A DNA stretch of 64,000 bases from Hippopus hippopus (lineage: Eukaryota > Mollusca > Bivalvia > Cardiida > Cardiidae). Below the pieces are notes generated by a model. The model had not been told where the DNA came from and did no database searches. It was given only the letters and a program-made list of their open reading frames with translations. The stretch is taken from the NCBI GenBank assembly GCA_946811185.2, contig OX328101.1:22180122-22244121 (forward strand), given 5' to 3'. Shown here in pieces: positions 36,001 through 51,000 of the stretch. The position numbers and the translations under genes are program-made. The number at the start of each line of letters is the position of its first letter. Position 1 is the stretch's first letter.

Positions 36001-39000
36001 GATGGAATCAAATTCTGTGAACAGTTTTTAAAGAGGACCTTCCAAGGAACATTCCAGCCAAGTTTGGTCCAAATCCGCCCAGTGGTTTAGGAGGAGTTGA
36101 TGTTTAAAGAATTGTTGACGACACACGACGCACGACGGACACCAGGTGATCCTAAAAGCTCCCCTTGAGCACGTTGTGCTCAAGTGAGCTAAAAAGTTAA
36201 CATACGGATGGACGCACAACGGACAACGGGCCATAACATAAGCCTGCTGGCCTTCGGCCAGTGGAGCTAAAAAACTTGTCTAGCACCAATCATGTATCAC
36301 TGCAGCTTGATAATCAAGGGAGGTAAATAGTAACAAACTTTATCTTTCATAAAAAGAGTTATTTCCCTTGATTAATGTTTAAATTGAAGTGACAATATTT
36401 TGAAGCCCATGTTAAACTTGTGATCCCTGGAATGAAGGCAGTTTTGACCCCAGACCTACAATATGAAACTAGAATGTGTGGTTATAAACAAAAAGATTTT
36501 TTAATCTTGCCCAATAAAAAGTCATGTAAAACAAGTTTGCTGAATAAAAGGCCCTGTAAAATATGTGATCCATGACACAGGTTTATCAAGTTTTCACTAT
36601 AAAAGCCAATGTAAAACTTGTGACCCCTGGTGTGGAGTCAAACTTGACCCCCAAAGTTAAAATTTGGGCCCTCTTGGTAGAGGCCCATTATATAAAGTTA
36701 CATGCAAAATTTGGTAGCCCTAGGCCTAAATATGGCTATGTACAAGTAGATTATTAAAGTTTCCTTATATAAGACCATGTAGAACTTGTGACCCCCTGGG
36801 GTGGGGCTACATTTGACCCCCTGGGCTATAATTTGGGCACCCTTGATAGAGACCCCCTAGATAAAGCTAAATGCAAAATTTGATAGCCCTAGCCCTTATA
36901 GCTAGATGCGAAAGATTTTCCTATATAAGCCCGCCCATGTAAAACATGTTACCCCCCGGAGCGAAGTCAAATTTGACCCTCGGCTATAATTTGGACACCC
37001 TTGGTACAGGTCCACTAGATAAAGCTACATGCCAAATTTGGTCGCCCTAGGCCCCATGGCTAGGTCAAAGAAGAATTTTAAAGTTCTCCCTATATAAGCC
37101 CATGTAAAACTTGTTATATAAGCCCATGTAAAACTTGTTACCCCCGGGCAGGGCCTAATTTGACCCCAGGGCTATAATTTGAACAATCTTGGCAGAGGTC
37201 CACTAGATAAAGCTACATGCCAAATTTGGTAGCTCTAGGCCCTATGGCTAGGTAGAAGAGGAATTTTAAAGTTCTCCCTAAATAAGCCCATGTATAACTT
37301 GTAACCCCCGGGGCGGGGCCAATTTTGACCCCAGGGCTATAAATTGAAGAAACTTGGTAGAGGTCCACTAGATAAAGCTACATGCCAAATTTGGTAGCCC
37401 TTGGCCTTACGGTTTCAGACAAGAAGATTTTCAAAGATTTTCAAAATTTTTCAGTTTTGTTGCCATGGCAACCAGAGTTTTTGAAGGAATTAAATTCTTT
37501 CAAGAAATTCTGAAGAGGACCATGGCAGGATCATTTCTGTGAAGTTTCATCAAAATTGGATGGGTAGTTTCAGAGAAGAAGACGTTTTAAAAAAAAGTTA
37601 ACGCACGGACGGACGGACGGACGGACGCACAACGGACAACAGGCCATGACATAAGCCCGCTGGCCTTCGGCCAGTGGAGCTAAAAATTATATAATTTGAC
37701 AGCCAATAAGATGGCTAGTCTTGGAATTTTAAAGGGCAAGCTTTTGGATGGATCATTGACTATGTCCCTGTATGATTTGTAAAGGATCTCGAAATTTCTA
37801 AGAGGACAAAAAGACTTACTTGACATAATAGGGCACTTTGTTCCCTGCCACTGACCTCTCCCAGGGTGACTCCACTGAGGCTGAAAATAGATAATTACTG
37901 TTATAATTTCAAGTTATCCTTTACCAAACAATTTTGTGTTTTAACTCTTTACCAAACACCAAAATGTTAAACTTGTCCACATTGAAAGCTTTTTCAGACA
38001 ACAAAATGAATGTGACTCATAAACTTATATTTGTATAACAAGAACAGGCAACATGCATGTAGTCTCATCTAGATATCTACCCAAAATAATATTTTCAGGT
38101 GACATATTTACCACAGCAGATTTGTAATTGTTACATTAGGGTAGGTCATCTGTATCAATAACAAGACACCCGAAGAGCATTCAAAATCCTTTGTGTTAAG
38201 ATATGATCAAAACATTGGGTCAGGATGAAATGCACGTACGATGCAGATTCTGGATTCAGTCTATTCACAAAGTATAAGAGAATGTCTTTACAGGAAAGAG
38301 CTTACATAAGGTAAATCTTTTGAATTTTCATGGTTTATTTATGGCTCGTGTATGGGTATTGAGTTACAAACTGATGAATGATGGCTCTTTTTCAATAAAA
38401 GAAAACAATAGGTTGGGTTAAAACAATTATCTGATAATGAGACATTGACAACTCCACACCTCATAAAGGTGCTCTGATTGTTTTTTTCTTTCTTCTTTAT
38501 GCAGTTGATTTACTCAAATACCTCTTTATATCAGCCATGTTCTGTCAAATGAGAATTTAATGCGTCTCCATGATGCATTATGCCAAGCAAGTCATATAAT
38601 CATGGATCCATAAAACCCATTTTGTCTAACAACCGACTAAATAATTCAATAGATTGATCTTTGGACATTAAAAAAATTGACCAACAGCAGAAAGTTTTGA
38701 CTGAGATCAGCCTGTGTGGACTGTGCAGGCTGACCTTTGTTGACTTTTTTTGCAGATATAACAAGCCCCCTTTTTGCTTAGCATGGCTCATAATATATAG
38801 TCTCAGGTTTATTTAAACTGTTCACAGTCAATGGATTTCTACCAAACTGTACAGATACATCTCAATTGAGAATGCTCCACAGATCGGAGTAATCTGCCAG
38901 AATACCAAAAATATTACACAACTCCAAGTTTTAACTATCCTGAGGCACAGGGAATGAAGTCATAGTCCAAACTGCTCATACAGAGATAATAAAAATATGT

Positions 39001-42000
39001 ATATTATTTATATATATATGGGCAGACTATGCCTCAATATCCTGTGTTCTGAGGAAGAAGACTTTTGAAAACATTATGCGAAAAGGAGAAACATTTTTTC
39101 CTTTTCCCACTTCATTCAGACCAGTTTCCAAAACAAGCTGCATATTTGAGCAGTGTTTGTCATCTGCAAAATTGATGCTTTCCATGTGGACACAACTAAA
39201 TGTTTGTTACGTATATTTGCTAAAGTGTTCATTCTTTATAAGGCAACAAAACCTCAGACTTATCTATATTGAAAGCATATACTGTGGACAACTCAAATGT
39301 GGCTAAATTGATGGGATTTCTCTTTGACAAGGTGTTATGTGCAAATCAGATAATAACTGCATCCAAGAAACCTTACAGCTTATTGCTTATAGTAATGGTG
39401 TATTTCAGTAGTTTACAAGGTTAACCAATCAGTCACAGGACTCAAACCCACGGTTTTCAGCCACAATCAAACCCTGCTGCATTTTCCTTTGTGGCCAGTG
39501 TAGAACAAGATCAGACTGCACACAACATGTGGTCTGCTCTTTGATCTACACTGTTTGCTTTGCTGTACAATAGTATTTCATCGTCTGGTAAAGTGTTAAC
39601 CCTTTGTCACACAATCCCAACTTTTATCGACCCTGGTACAGGAAGCCTTTTGAAAACATAGTGGGAAAAGGAGAAAATGCTGGTAACCAGCATTTTCTCC
39701 TTTTTCCACAATGTTTTCTACCCTATTAAAGACGAATTCAATCATTTTGAACTGCTTTTAAATTCTCAAATGGAAATGCTTTCAATTTTGACAAGTTGAT
39801 AGTTTGCTCGTGTGGTAAAGGTTTAATCAGATGAACACCTGAGTCATCAGATGAATAAAGTCAATACTTTGACAATAATCATAACAACTATCAGAGGAAT
39901 AATTATTGGAAAATATTTCTTGCGACATGACAAATCCTTCCCTGACCCTTCAAGCAGTGCTCATTAGCTGTATCCTGACATATTTTACACATCAACGCTA
40001 ATTAACTCGTCTTCATTATTACTTCATGTTTAACTCTTTACCACACAATCCCGACTTTTAACGACCCTGAGAAAGAAGCCTTTTGAAAACATTGTGGGAA
40101 AAGGAGAAAATGCTGATAACCAGCATTTTCTCCTTTTCCCACAGTGTTTTCTTCCCTTCCCAAAACAAATTTCATTTTTTTAGTCACATTAATTTTGTCG
40201 TCTGCAAATGCTTCCAATTTGGACTGGTCCACAATTTTGTCGTTTGGTAAAGGGTTAATATTGTTACCGTCTGATGACATTTTATTCTTATTTCTTCAAT
40301 ATTTTCCTGAACAATAGCAATATTTCTATAATCCCAAGGAAGAACATTTTTGAAAACATTGTGAGAAAATACTGATTGCCAGCATTTTTTCCTTTTCCCT
40401 CAATGTTTTCAAAGGCCAACTTTCTTGGGTAGAAAAACAAAGAATTGTTTAGGTTAAGAGTTATAAAACCTCATTACAGCCTGCACATGTCTTTTGGGGT
40501 CTTGCAGCAGACATTATATGATTACATTATAGCAGAATGAGGAATTGCTAATAAATTATAGGTCTGTTTGCTACTACCAGTATGTTTTTTACATGCATCT
40601 GTGTATTCATTCTTCACTCTTTACCAAACCATCCCAAGTTTTAACAATCTCAAAACAGAAGGCTTTTGAAAACATTGTGGAAAAAGGAGAAAATACTGGA
40701 AAACAGCATGTTCTCCTTTTTCAACAATTTTGTATACCCGTCTCACAACAGCTTTTAATTTTTTTGTCAAGTTTTTAGGGTAGAAAACATTGTTGGAAAT
40801 GGGGAAAATACTGGGTATCAGCAATACCTGCTTTTCCAACAATCTTTTCAAAAGCCTTCGACCCCAAAGGTTGTTTGCTAAATAGTAAAACAACATCTAC
40901 CACTTACACTGACTGATGTTCATCCTGAACAATATATCCATCTAAAAACAAATGGCTGCCTGAGGAGGCAAAGCTCTTTTTTCATTAATACTTTTCCAAA
41001 ACTGTCAGAAAACTATTCCATTCTTCTTTCAATATTTCCTCCACTTCATCGCCAGTTTTAATTTCACATGAAAATAGCTTTTGTGGTGGTAGCTTTATTA
41101 ATTTCTGTTTCAATTTACGTGAGAAATCCATTCACTTTGGCTATCATTTAGATTAAAAGACCAAAGCTTTTTTAAGCCAAGTTATCACGGCTGTTGTTTG
41201 AACTGTATACAACTTATCATGACTAACCCTTTACTAAACAATCACATGTTAGAAACACCCTATAGAAGAAGTTTCTCAAAAACATTTACCACAATGCTTT
41301 CTATCTTTTAAAGAATGTTTCCCTTCATTTGGCAGAAGTTTGTCTTCTGCAAGTGCTTTCTATTTTGACCACTCTAAAATACTGTCGTCTGGTAAAGACC
41401 TAACCCTTAGAGAGCCAAACAAAAAGTAAATTACCCGACAAGAAAAAGGACCAAAATAACAGCAATTCTACAGCTCTTTTAGGCTAGGCTGTAGCACTTT
41501 AACAGACAGTATAGACCAAAGATCAAACAGCGCATTTTGTGCAATGTAACCTTTGATCTAAAGAGTATTTTAGCCATGCTCTAGCAAAAGGGGGCTTAAT
41601 GCACCTCTGTGATGCATTACACCAAGTAAGTCATCATATAACTATTATCCAAAAATCCATTCTTTTAAGAACCAAATGAATTATGAATTAGATTGGTCCT
41701 TTGACTTGTAGAAAATTGACCAATACCACAGGGTTTTGACCCAGATCAGCCTGCACGGATTGCACAGGCTGACCTGGGTCGGTACTTTTTTTCAGATGCA
41801 TTAAACTCCCTTTTCACAGAGTATGGCTCATTTATTCATTTATAATTGTGACAGGCACTCTAAGACTAAAGGTACAAAGCAGCTTATCAAGAAAATGAAC
41901 ATTTCATGATTTGAATTATTGCCTTTTTTATCAAACTACCTATTAATACATTTTAATGCAAAATCTGAGCTAAAACATAAACAGATCCTATTCCAACTTC

Positions 42001-45000
42001 TGCATTGTTCATATCTGTGCTTTTTGTGAGCTATTTCTGAGCAGTCTGGGAAATCCACTATGTAATCAGCTACTTAAATTTTTGCAATACTTTTCAAGCA
42101 CTGTTTTGCCATCACAAATGGAGCCATGGTTCACCACAGTCTATCAAACTACCGTATCATATTTTTTTTTTTAAATATCACTGTTAGATCCACCATTTGT
42201 CACAGATAAAATATTGAATGTGTTGACTGTGGATTTTTCATTAAGCAGTTACAGTCCAGTTCACAAACAATGGGCTACTGCAACAGGTAAGTTCAGTTCC
42301 AATGTTCATACCCAGTTCTACTTTCATTCAACCCTTTACAAAACCATTCCGAGTTATAACATCCATAAGGAAGAAGTCTTTTGAAAACATGATGAGATAA
42401 GGAGAAAAAGCTGCTTACCAGCATTTTCTCCTTTACCCATAATGTTATATATGTCTTCAACGAGATTTCTCCATTATTTTAGCCATATCTGGTTCATTGT
42501 CAGCAAATGCATTCAAACTGAACTAGTCTAAAATTACGTCATCTGGTAAAAGGTTCATAACAGTGCAAACCACAACTAAATGTTGCTTTATGGACAATGT
42601 AGATCAAGATTGGATAGAACATTACCTGCTGTTAAATCTTGGATATTATCTGTATTCCTACCCATGCACCCTCTAATTCATTACCACACAATCCAGAGTT
42701 TTAATGATCCTGGGAAAGGCTTTTGAAAATATTGTGCGAAAAGCAGAAAATGCAAAGTAACCAGTATTTTCTTCTTTTCCCACATTGTTTTCTTATCTTT
42801 TACTGACAAATCCCATTACATGTGCCACATTTATTATGTCCTTTGGAAATGCTTCCAATTTGGATCTGTCTAAAATTTCATCATGTGGTATAGACTTAAG
42901 ACAAATATGTAAATTTAATGGTATGACAAACCTGAGAGAAAATGCTGTGAGTTAGGACCAAATGCTCTAAGTGCATCATGTAAATTCTTTAGTCTGTCTT
43001 CTGCTGACAACTGTATTTCTTTCCATCTGGAACAAAAAGTTAGAGCAGTTTCGAAATTCAGTTCTAACCAAAAAAATATTTATGACATTCTTGAATATGA
43101 AAGCCCGACAGCCTTGACAATTATTGACTTATAGGTTTGCTTGCGAGAAATTCAAGCTTCTGGATAGTACCCAAACATAAATTGTAGCAACAAAAAGCCA
43201 TATGACTCAAGAAAATCTTTGATGTTATCCTATTACTTTCTTGCTATACAAAAACAACAGGTTTTTTTTTTTTTAACAGAAAATCTTCTGTTTCAAACAC
43301 TTCTCCTTTTAGTAATTTCATAATGTTTTTTTCATATGTCTCATTGTATACTAAGCCTTCATGGCAATGGGCTGGGCAAATATACTGCTGTTTCACAGAC
43401 TTGAATGAAAAAACATTATTTACCTTGTTTTATAATCTTCTAATTTATGAACTATCACATGAGAAAGGACAACATTAGCATTCTCAAGGTCATTGACTCT
43501 GTCATTTACATTGTCCATTTGTCCTTGAAGAGGTGCTACTGCTAGTTGATATGTCTGAAATAAAAAGGTAAAGTAACATCTTTCCCAATACAATAATAAC
43601 AATTATCTCCCTTACTTGGTAAAGTCTAAGAATATTCCACACATCCTTCCACTTAGAAACCTTTGTTTTTTATCTTTATATTTTTATTCTTATAACCTAT
43701 GGTAATGATAAAATTCACTTTCAATGATCATGAAAAATAATCACTGAAAAGTGATACATGCATTACAATTTCAATATTTAAAGTGCCATTCCTTTAATTC
43801 CATTCATTTTGATTTGAGGAAGTTTTTTGAAAAGCACATGCTGTATAAAAGGAGGAAATTATCAAATAAGAACAAAGGATAATATCTAAAAGGTCTTTTA
43901 AGTATAGAATCTAGAGTAACTATAGGGCAAAACTTGATATTGTTCACCAATTCAACATTAATTTTCCATATAAACATTTCCATATAAACATATCAAAGTT
44001 CTAAAACTATTCCTGGGAAAAAACATTCTGGATTGGCCTTACTTTAGTTTTTTCAATTTCCACTTGTAAGTTTTCTATCAGGATATCAGGTACTGGTATC
44101 CATCGAGTTTTCTCATTCTCTGCCCTCTGTAGGCTTTCATTCATGTCATCCATAGCATCTTGGAAGTATGTCATTTTCTACAAAAGAAAACAATGCTTTA
44201 CACAGATTTTGTACTTATATTTTTAGCAATACTAACCTCTTAGAAATATGTCAATTGCACAAAAAAAAAATGCTTTACTGTGCTTTTTCAACCCCTTACT
44301 CTTCACTAAATGACAAAATTCTAGCCTTGTCCAAATTGAAAACATTTGCAGATGACAAATTAAATGCAACACAAAAACTGAAAATTGTCTTTCATACAGT
44401 TGAAAACACTGTAGAACAAAGAGAAACAGCTGGTTACCAACATTTTCTCCTTTTCTCACAATGTTTTCAAAAGGCCTATTCCTCATAGTTGTTTAAAGTA
44501 TGGGTTGTGTGATAACCGGTCAACTAAAGTTTCCCTTGTTCATATGAACCAAGGAAATTTGTCTTTTGAAAAATGATTGGAAAATAATAAAATCATGTTT
44601 ACAAGCATTTTCTTTTCCCACAATTTTCTCTGCAATCAAATGGGACAAATCCCTTCATTTAAGAAACTTTTACTTTGTTGACAAGAAGTTACTGTAGATA
44701 TGAATATATCTAAAATTTTGTCGACAGGTAAAGATTCCAGGTTTAAGTAACATTCTCAACTCCTGAGCTGACAAAACATTTCAGACACAACTCTGCAAAT
44801 TAAATGGCCTTTGCTCAATTAACAGACAAGTTCATTATTTTGCTAAGCTGAGTCTGAAACAATGGGTCAGCTCAGGATTTGAGAATGTTACTAAAGTCTG
44901 TTGATATTAGTGAAATGTATCTCAAGTAACAAACTCAATTTTTAAGGCAGCAAGTATGTCAATCAGATGATTTGAGCAAAAAAACAGACCTTTTTTCATG

Positions 45001-48000
45001 GAAGCTGGCCCTGGCTACCATTTTTACAGATCCACCAAGAAAGAACTTTAAAACTAAGAATGGAATTTTTTTTTCCTCAGCGGAATGAATAACGTTGCAG
45101 AAAAAGCCACATATAATTTGTCGTCTCCAAATGCTTTCAATATGCATTTGTCTGATGTAGTCATCTGGTGAAGATTTAAATGGTCTGCATGTCATCTAAT
45201 AGGTCTTTCAGGTTACAGTTGCTGGTCAAAACAATGTATTCTAAATATTCTTTTCATCTAAATGGACACTAATGTGTTGAACAACTTGACACAGTGTCAA
45301 CTTAAGGTCAAACCACATGATATGTAATGTAGGCAATTAGTACATGTCACTAAAGCTGCTGTGACCTTCACATTTTGTTCTTTACCGTTTACAACACAAT
45401 CCTGAGTTTTAATGAGCCTGAGGAGACCATCTGAAAATAATGCTGGGTAAAGGAGAAAATGCTGGTGACAAGCAATGTTTTAATGGACAGATCCATTCAT
45501 TTTACTCATATTTAATTTGTTGCTTGCAAATGCTTTCAATTTTGACAAGTCTCAGATTTTGTATAGAGTTAACCCTTTCCTAAACAACAAATTTAAGGCC
45601 CTTCCAAACTGAAAGCATCTGCAGCCAACAAACTTGAAAGGGTACAAATGAATAAAATTTTTCTGACATGGTAGAAAACATTGTGGGAAAAGGAGAAAAT
45701 GCTGGTTACCAGCATTTTCTTCTTTTCCCTTGATGTTTTCAAAAGGCCTCTACCTCTGGATCGTAAAAACCCGTGAATAATTGGTGAAGAATTAAACCCA
45801 TTACCATATTGGCTATTTTAGACCAAACAAAAACTTGCAAAAAGGAAAATTTATCAACAAAGAAAACGTATTTATTGACTTGTAAAGTATTCACTTAACT
45901 TTGTGGTACAAGGAGAAATTGTAACAAGCATACTTTCCTTATTCCACAGTTTTTTCTAAAGCTGTCAACTGTAAGTGGCAAAGAAAGACTTGCAAGTATT
46001 TGTATTGTAAAAGTTTAATAAATTTCCATGTATGAATAAATCTTAATGACTCCTTTCCTCACAATGTTCATTTCCATACGAATCACAATAGTAATTTTCC
46101 TTTCAAACCATTTTCTGTACATTTTACTTTTCAGCGAACTACAAAATTTTGTACTTCTACATATTGAAAGCTTATGCACACAGCAAATTCAATTTTGCTC
46201 ACAAGATAATCTGTCCTCAAAAGGGTGGAAAACACTGTTAGAAAAGGAGAAAATGCTGGTTACAAATCCTTTCTCCTTTTCCTACATTGCTTTCAAAAGC
46301 CTTTTTCCGCAGGGTTATTAAAACACAGGACTGTTTAGTAAAGGTTTCAACCAGTTTTGGGTAGGCTGAGGATATAGATTCTTTGGTCATAAGTTATGGT
46401 AATCTTGAGAGAAAACTGATACCTCAGAAACTTCATCAAGAACTGCTTGCCATTCATGACAGCCCTGGTTTAGCTCCGCCCACTTTCTGTTTAAAAGGCG
46501 AATCTGTTTTCGGATTTTCTTTATGAGGTATCGTGCCTCTCTCTCAGGAGACTTTTCAACCCCTGGGGCATCGTCTACAATTATAAAAGTTACCTTAAAG
46601 GAAATGTCTGCCTACTGAAACAAACAACATTAAAACTTCCTTCTATCAACATGAATTCAGGATTTGGGTTTGTTCATTGGCCAATACATTCGGCGCGAGT
46701 ACTGGTGTAGTTCCCGGGAAGCAGAATCGAGAGAGATTAGTATAATTTGTAAGAATTTCTTAATTTGTAAGAAATTTGTACCACATAACAAAATTTTAGA
46801 TTTATTCAAATTGAAAGCATTGAAAGTAGACAAATTAAATGTAACTGAAATGATTGGATTCGTCTTTGATAGGGTAGAAAACATTGTAGGAAAAGGAGAA
46901 AATGCTAGTTACCAGCATTTTCTCCTTTTTCTCCAATGTTTTCAAAAGCCGTCTTCCTCAGTGTCGTTAAAAGTTGGGATTGTGTGGTAAAGGAATAAGC
47001 CTTCATGATAGTCACTGGCTGTAATAGTTCTCCTACACAAGCAAGCCATACTCTTGAAAAAAGTACTATTGATTGATTGAATGGTGTTTTACTCTGCTTT
47101 CAACATTATGTCAGTCATATCACGGTGAAAGCTCACATATTCATGTATTCCTGGGTTTTACCAGTATTAGGCTAAGGCTCTGGGTGTCTTGCCCAAGGGC
47201 ACCCCCACGAAAAACCTAGTGGATCTGGTGCGGCTCGAACCCGGGGCCTCCAGGTTACGAGTCCCACACTTTACCACTGAGCCACGCAGGACCCCTTGAA
47301 GAAGTACTAATACATGTTATTATTTTCTGCAAGATTCTATTAATGCTTCACCAAAAACCAAAAGTTTGAGACTTGTCTAAATCAAAATCATTTGCAGAAG
47401 ACAATTTAAATGTGCCTCAAAAAGTGGAAATTGTGGAAAAAGGAGAAAATGCAGGTTAACAGCATTTGTTCTTTTCCCACAAAGTTTTCAAAAGCTGTCT
47501 TTCTTAAGGTTGTTACAACTCCGTATTGTGGTAAAGGGTTAAATATCTGTGCTACAATGAGTACATGGTAAATGTTTGATATCCTAATAAAAACCAAACA
47601 GGAAACCAAAAGGGAGTCATCATACCTTGATCCCCACTATCTGTGCTGTCCGTACTGAGTCTCTTATCTTCTCCCTCATCATGGAGGTACTGACGACCTG
47701 ATTCAAGAGTCTGCTCTACCAGGGGGCGTTTTAGAGCCAACTGTTCCCTTAATTTCTGTAAAACAGACAAAGAAACTTTGGCAATGATAGAAAGATATAT
47801 TTAGGTCAGTATGCTGTCCAAGAATAAGGAAGGAAAGGTTAAATAAAAATACCATACAATAATTAAACCTCCTTTCCAAATGAACAATTTTTTTTTTTAT
47901 TTTTTCTCAACCCTTTACCACATAGTCCCAAGTTCTAACAACCCAGAAAAATAAAGCTTTTGAAAACATCTGGGGAAAAGGAGAAAATGCTTGGAACCAG

Positions 48001-51000
48001 TATTTTCTCCTTTTCCCACGTTTTCTACTTAATCAAAAACCAAATTCATCTTTTGAGTTACATCTAATTTGTCATCTACAAATGCTTTCAAAAAGTGTTC
48101 ACAAGTTTAAACGGAATTCAAAGGGAGTTAACTCTAACCTGATTCACTTCCATCTGTTTTTGTAAGGCAGAATTGTCTCCCCCAACTGGTTTCTGTGACC
48201 TGAGATCATGTTGTTTTTTGAGTATCCAAGCCAGGAGGTCCTGTATGGTATGCAGGAGTCTCAGCCATTGTTCAGCATTGGTCTCTAGGCGACCTCTGTA
48301 AAAATATTCTTCAAGTAATGACAATATGTCATTATTTTATACTGTTCACCAGACAGCGAAACCATAGATTCATCCAAGTTTAACTCTTAACCACACAATC
48401 CCTAGTTTTAACGACCCTAAAACAGATGGCTTTTGAAAACATTGTGGAAAAAGGAAAAAATGCTGGTAAACCAGCATTTCCTCCTTTTCCCACATTGTTT
48501 GCTACCCTATCAAACAGAGCAGTCACATTTTGAGCTACAATAATTTAGTCTTCTGCAAATGCTTTCAATTTGGTCGAGTCCAAAATTTTGCCTTTTGGTA
48601 AAGAGTTAAAAGAATTTGCAGTTAACAGATCAAATGAGGCTGAAATAATGAGATCAAAGGGTAGAAAACATTGTAGAAAAAGAAGAAGGTGATGGTTATC
48701 AACATTGTCTTCTTCACACACTATCTTTTCAAGCACCTTCCAAAGGGTTGTAAGAACATGACCCTTTAATGAAGGATTAATCTTCAGCACACCAATGAAT
48801 AAAATGAGATATTTACCATGAGCTGAAAATAGAATGTATGCAATTTGAAGGGTGTTTTAGTGAGAACATCTCACAAGATTAAAATCTTCAATTTCTGTAA
48901 AATCATCTAAAGCTGCATACTGCATCATAAGAAATGAGCCATGTCAAACTCATTAACACAAACTATCCCACAGAAAGATTTTTTTAATCTAATAGGTAAC
49001 TGGTTGATTGACTGAATGGTGCTGTATGCCACTTTTAAAATTATTTCAGTCATATCATGGTAATAGTTCACATAATTATTAATGTATGTCCTGGGTTTCA
49101 CCAGTAATAGGCATCCCCACAAAAAGTCCAGTGCTTCCAGAGAGGCTCAAACTAAGGGCCTCCAGCTTATGACTCCTACTTGTTTCTACTGAGAGATGCA
49201 GAACCCTTCTTATTGGTAAGATAAACAAAAAACATTGAAAAGGAGCACAAAACTTTGAAAGTGCTTGGTCTACAAAAATACTGAAACTAATCCACCAAAA
49301 GCATGCAGTATTGTGCATTAGAACTTATGACATGGCAAAATAACCTTTAAAACAGTGAAGCCAACAAAACACAGGGAGGAAGTTGAATCCAGCATAAGGC
49401 AAAAAAGAAAATGAAAGTTTTGCATTTGTGATACCAGTACAACTACACGCAAAAGGCATGGTTTAGTACAGTAGCACCTACATACAGCCAAAAATCCACT
49501 ACAAAAAGGGCAACAAAGTATCTGTAAGCAATCACACCTCATCAGAAGTGAGAGGACAGGAACCTAACAAAAGACAGGGAGGAAGTTGAATCCACTACAA
49601 GGTAAAAAAGACTTTGAAAGTGCTGCATTTGTGATACCAGTGCAATTGCACCCCGATTGCATGGTTCGGTACTCTAGCACCAACATGACATAGACAAAAA
49701 TGCACTACAAAAAGGGCACCAGACCATCAGTAATCAATCAAACACATCAGAAGTGAGAAGACAGGAAGCCAAGGAAGGACAGAAAGGAAGTTGAATCCAT
49801 TATAATACTGCCATTATGACAATTACTGTCAGCTTCCCAAATATCTATAGTCTCATGGAAAAGGTTTCATTATGATAACCCCCCCCCACCGTTTCAAAGA
49901 CAAATTCAAAGACAAATTCTGTTATTTGAGTCACATTTGATTCGGCATCTACAAATGTTTTCAAACTGGACAAGTACCGTAAGTAAAAAATTTTGAGGTC
50001 TTGTATAGACTTACAGCAACTCTTTACCAGACAGCGATATCTTAGACACATCCATAATGGAAGCACTAGCAGACTACAATTCGGTATTGCTCAAAAGATA
50101 GGATTTGCCTTTGAAATGAAAGAAAACATTGCAAGAAAAAGGTGGTTACCAGCTAAAAGTGCTAAAAGCGGTTGTTAGCAGAAAGCATTTTCTACTTTCT
50201 TTGCATTATACCATAATCATGATTGATTGATTACTTGAATTGGCATTTAACACCGTTTTAACAGCTTAGGTCATATCACGGCTGTCAGTGCACCTGTGGA
50301 TGTGTTTCCTGGATTTCTCACACCAGTACTGACACAACTTTCTTTGCAAGTCACTCACTACTTTCTCATATGCATCAGAGATGAGATGCGAAAAATTACC
50401 AAAAGAAAGTTTGCCTCTTTTTTTTTTGAGGTAACAAGATAGACACGGTCAACAACTATATGAATGTTATTGATTTCACAAACATGGCAAAAATTATGTT
50501 GTTGCTTTTGTCTGAATTATTTATAAGGCTGGCAATTCCATCACAATATCTCTCTCACAGATCTATGAGAAACATCACAAATGTGCTCCCAGAATTGCAG
50601 TCCATCTCATGCAACCTCTTAAACCTTGCAACATAATTCCGACATTTAAGAACCCTGAAAGAGACGGCTTTTTATAACATTGTAAGAAAAGGAGAACATG
50701 CAGTGTAACTGATGTAATTTGACTCTGAAATGGTGGGAAATGGCTGACATTGTGGGAAACCGAGGATTTTCTCCTTTTCCCATAGTGTTTTTCAAACACT
50801 TCATTTTTTAATGTGTTTGTTTGATAGAGGATTAGCCCTTTACCAAAGTACCTTAACTCTTTACCAAACAACAAAACTATGGACTAGTCCAAATTGAAAG
50901 CATTTGCAGACGACAAAAATAAATGTGACTCAAAAATTGAAATTTGATTTAGGAAGGGTAGAAAACATTGTGGGAAAAGGAGAAAATGCTGGTTACCAGC

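Noticed and set aside
47230..47297. tRNA gene on the minus strand
   Set aside because: The tRNA-like head is fused to a SINE body, has no complete acceptor stem, and related decayed copies occur nearby.
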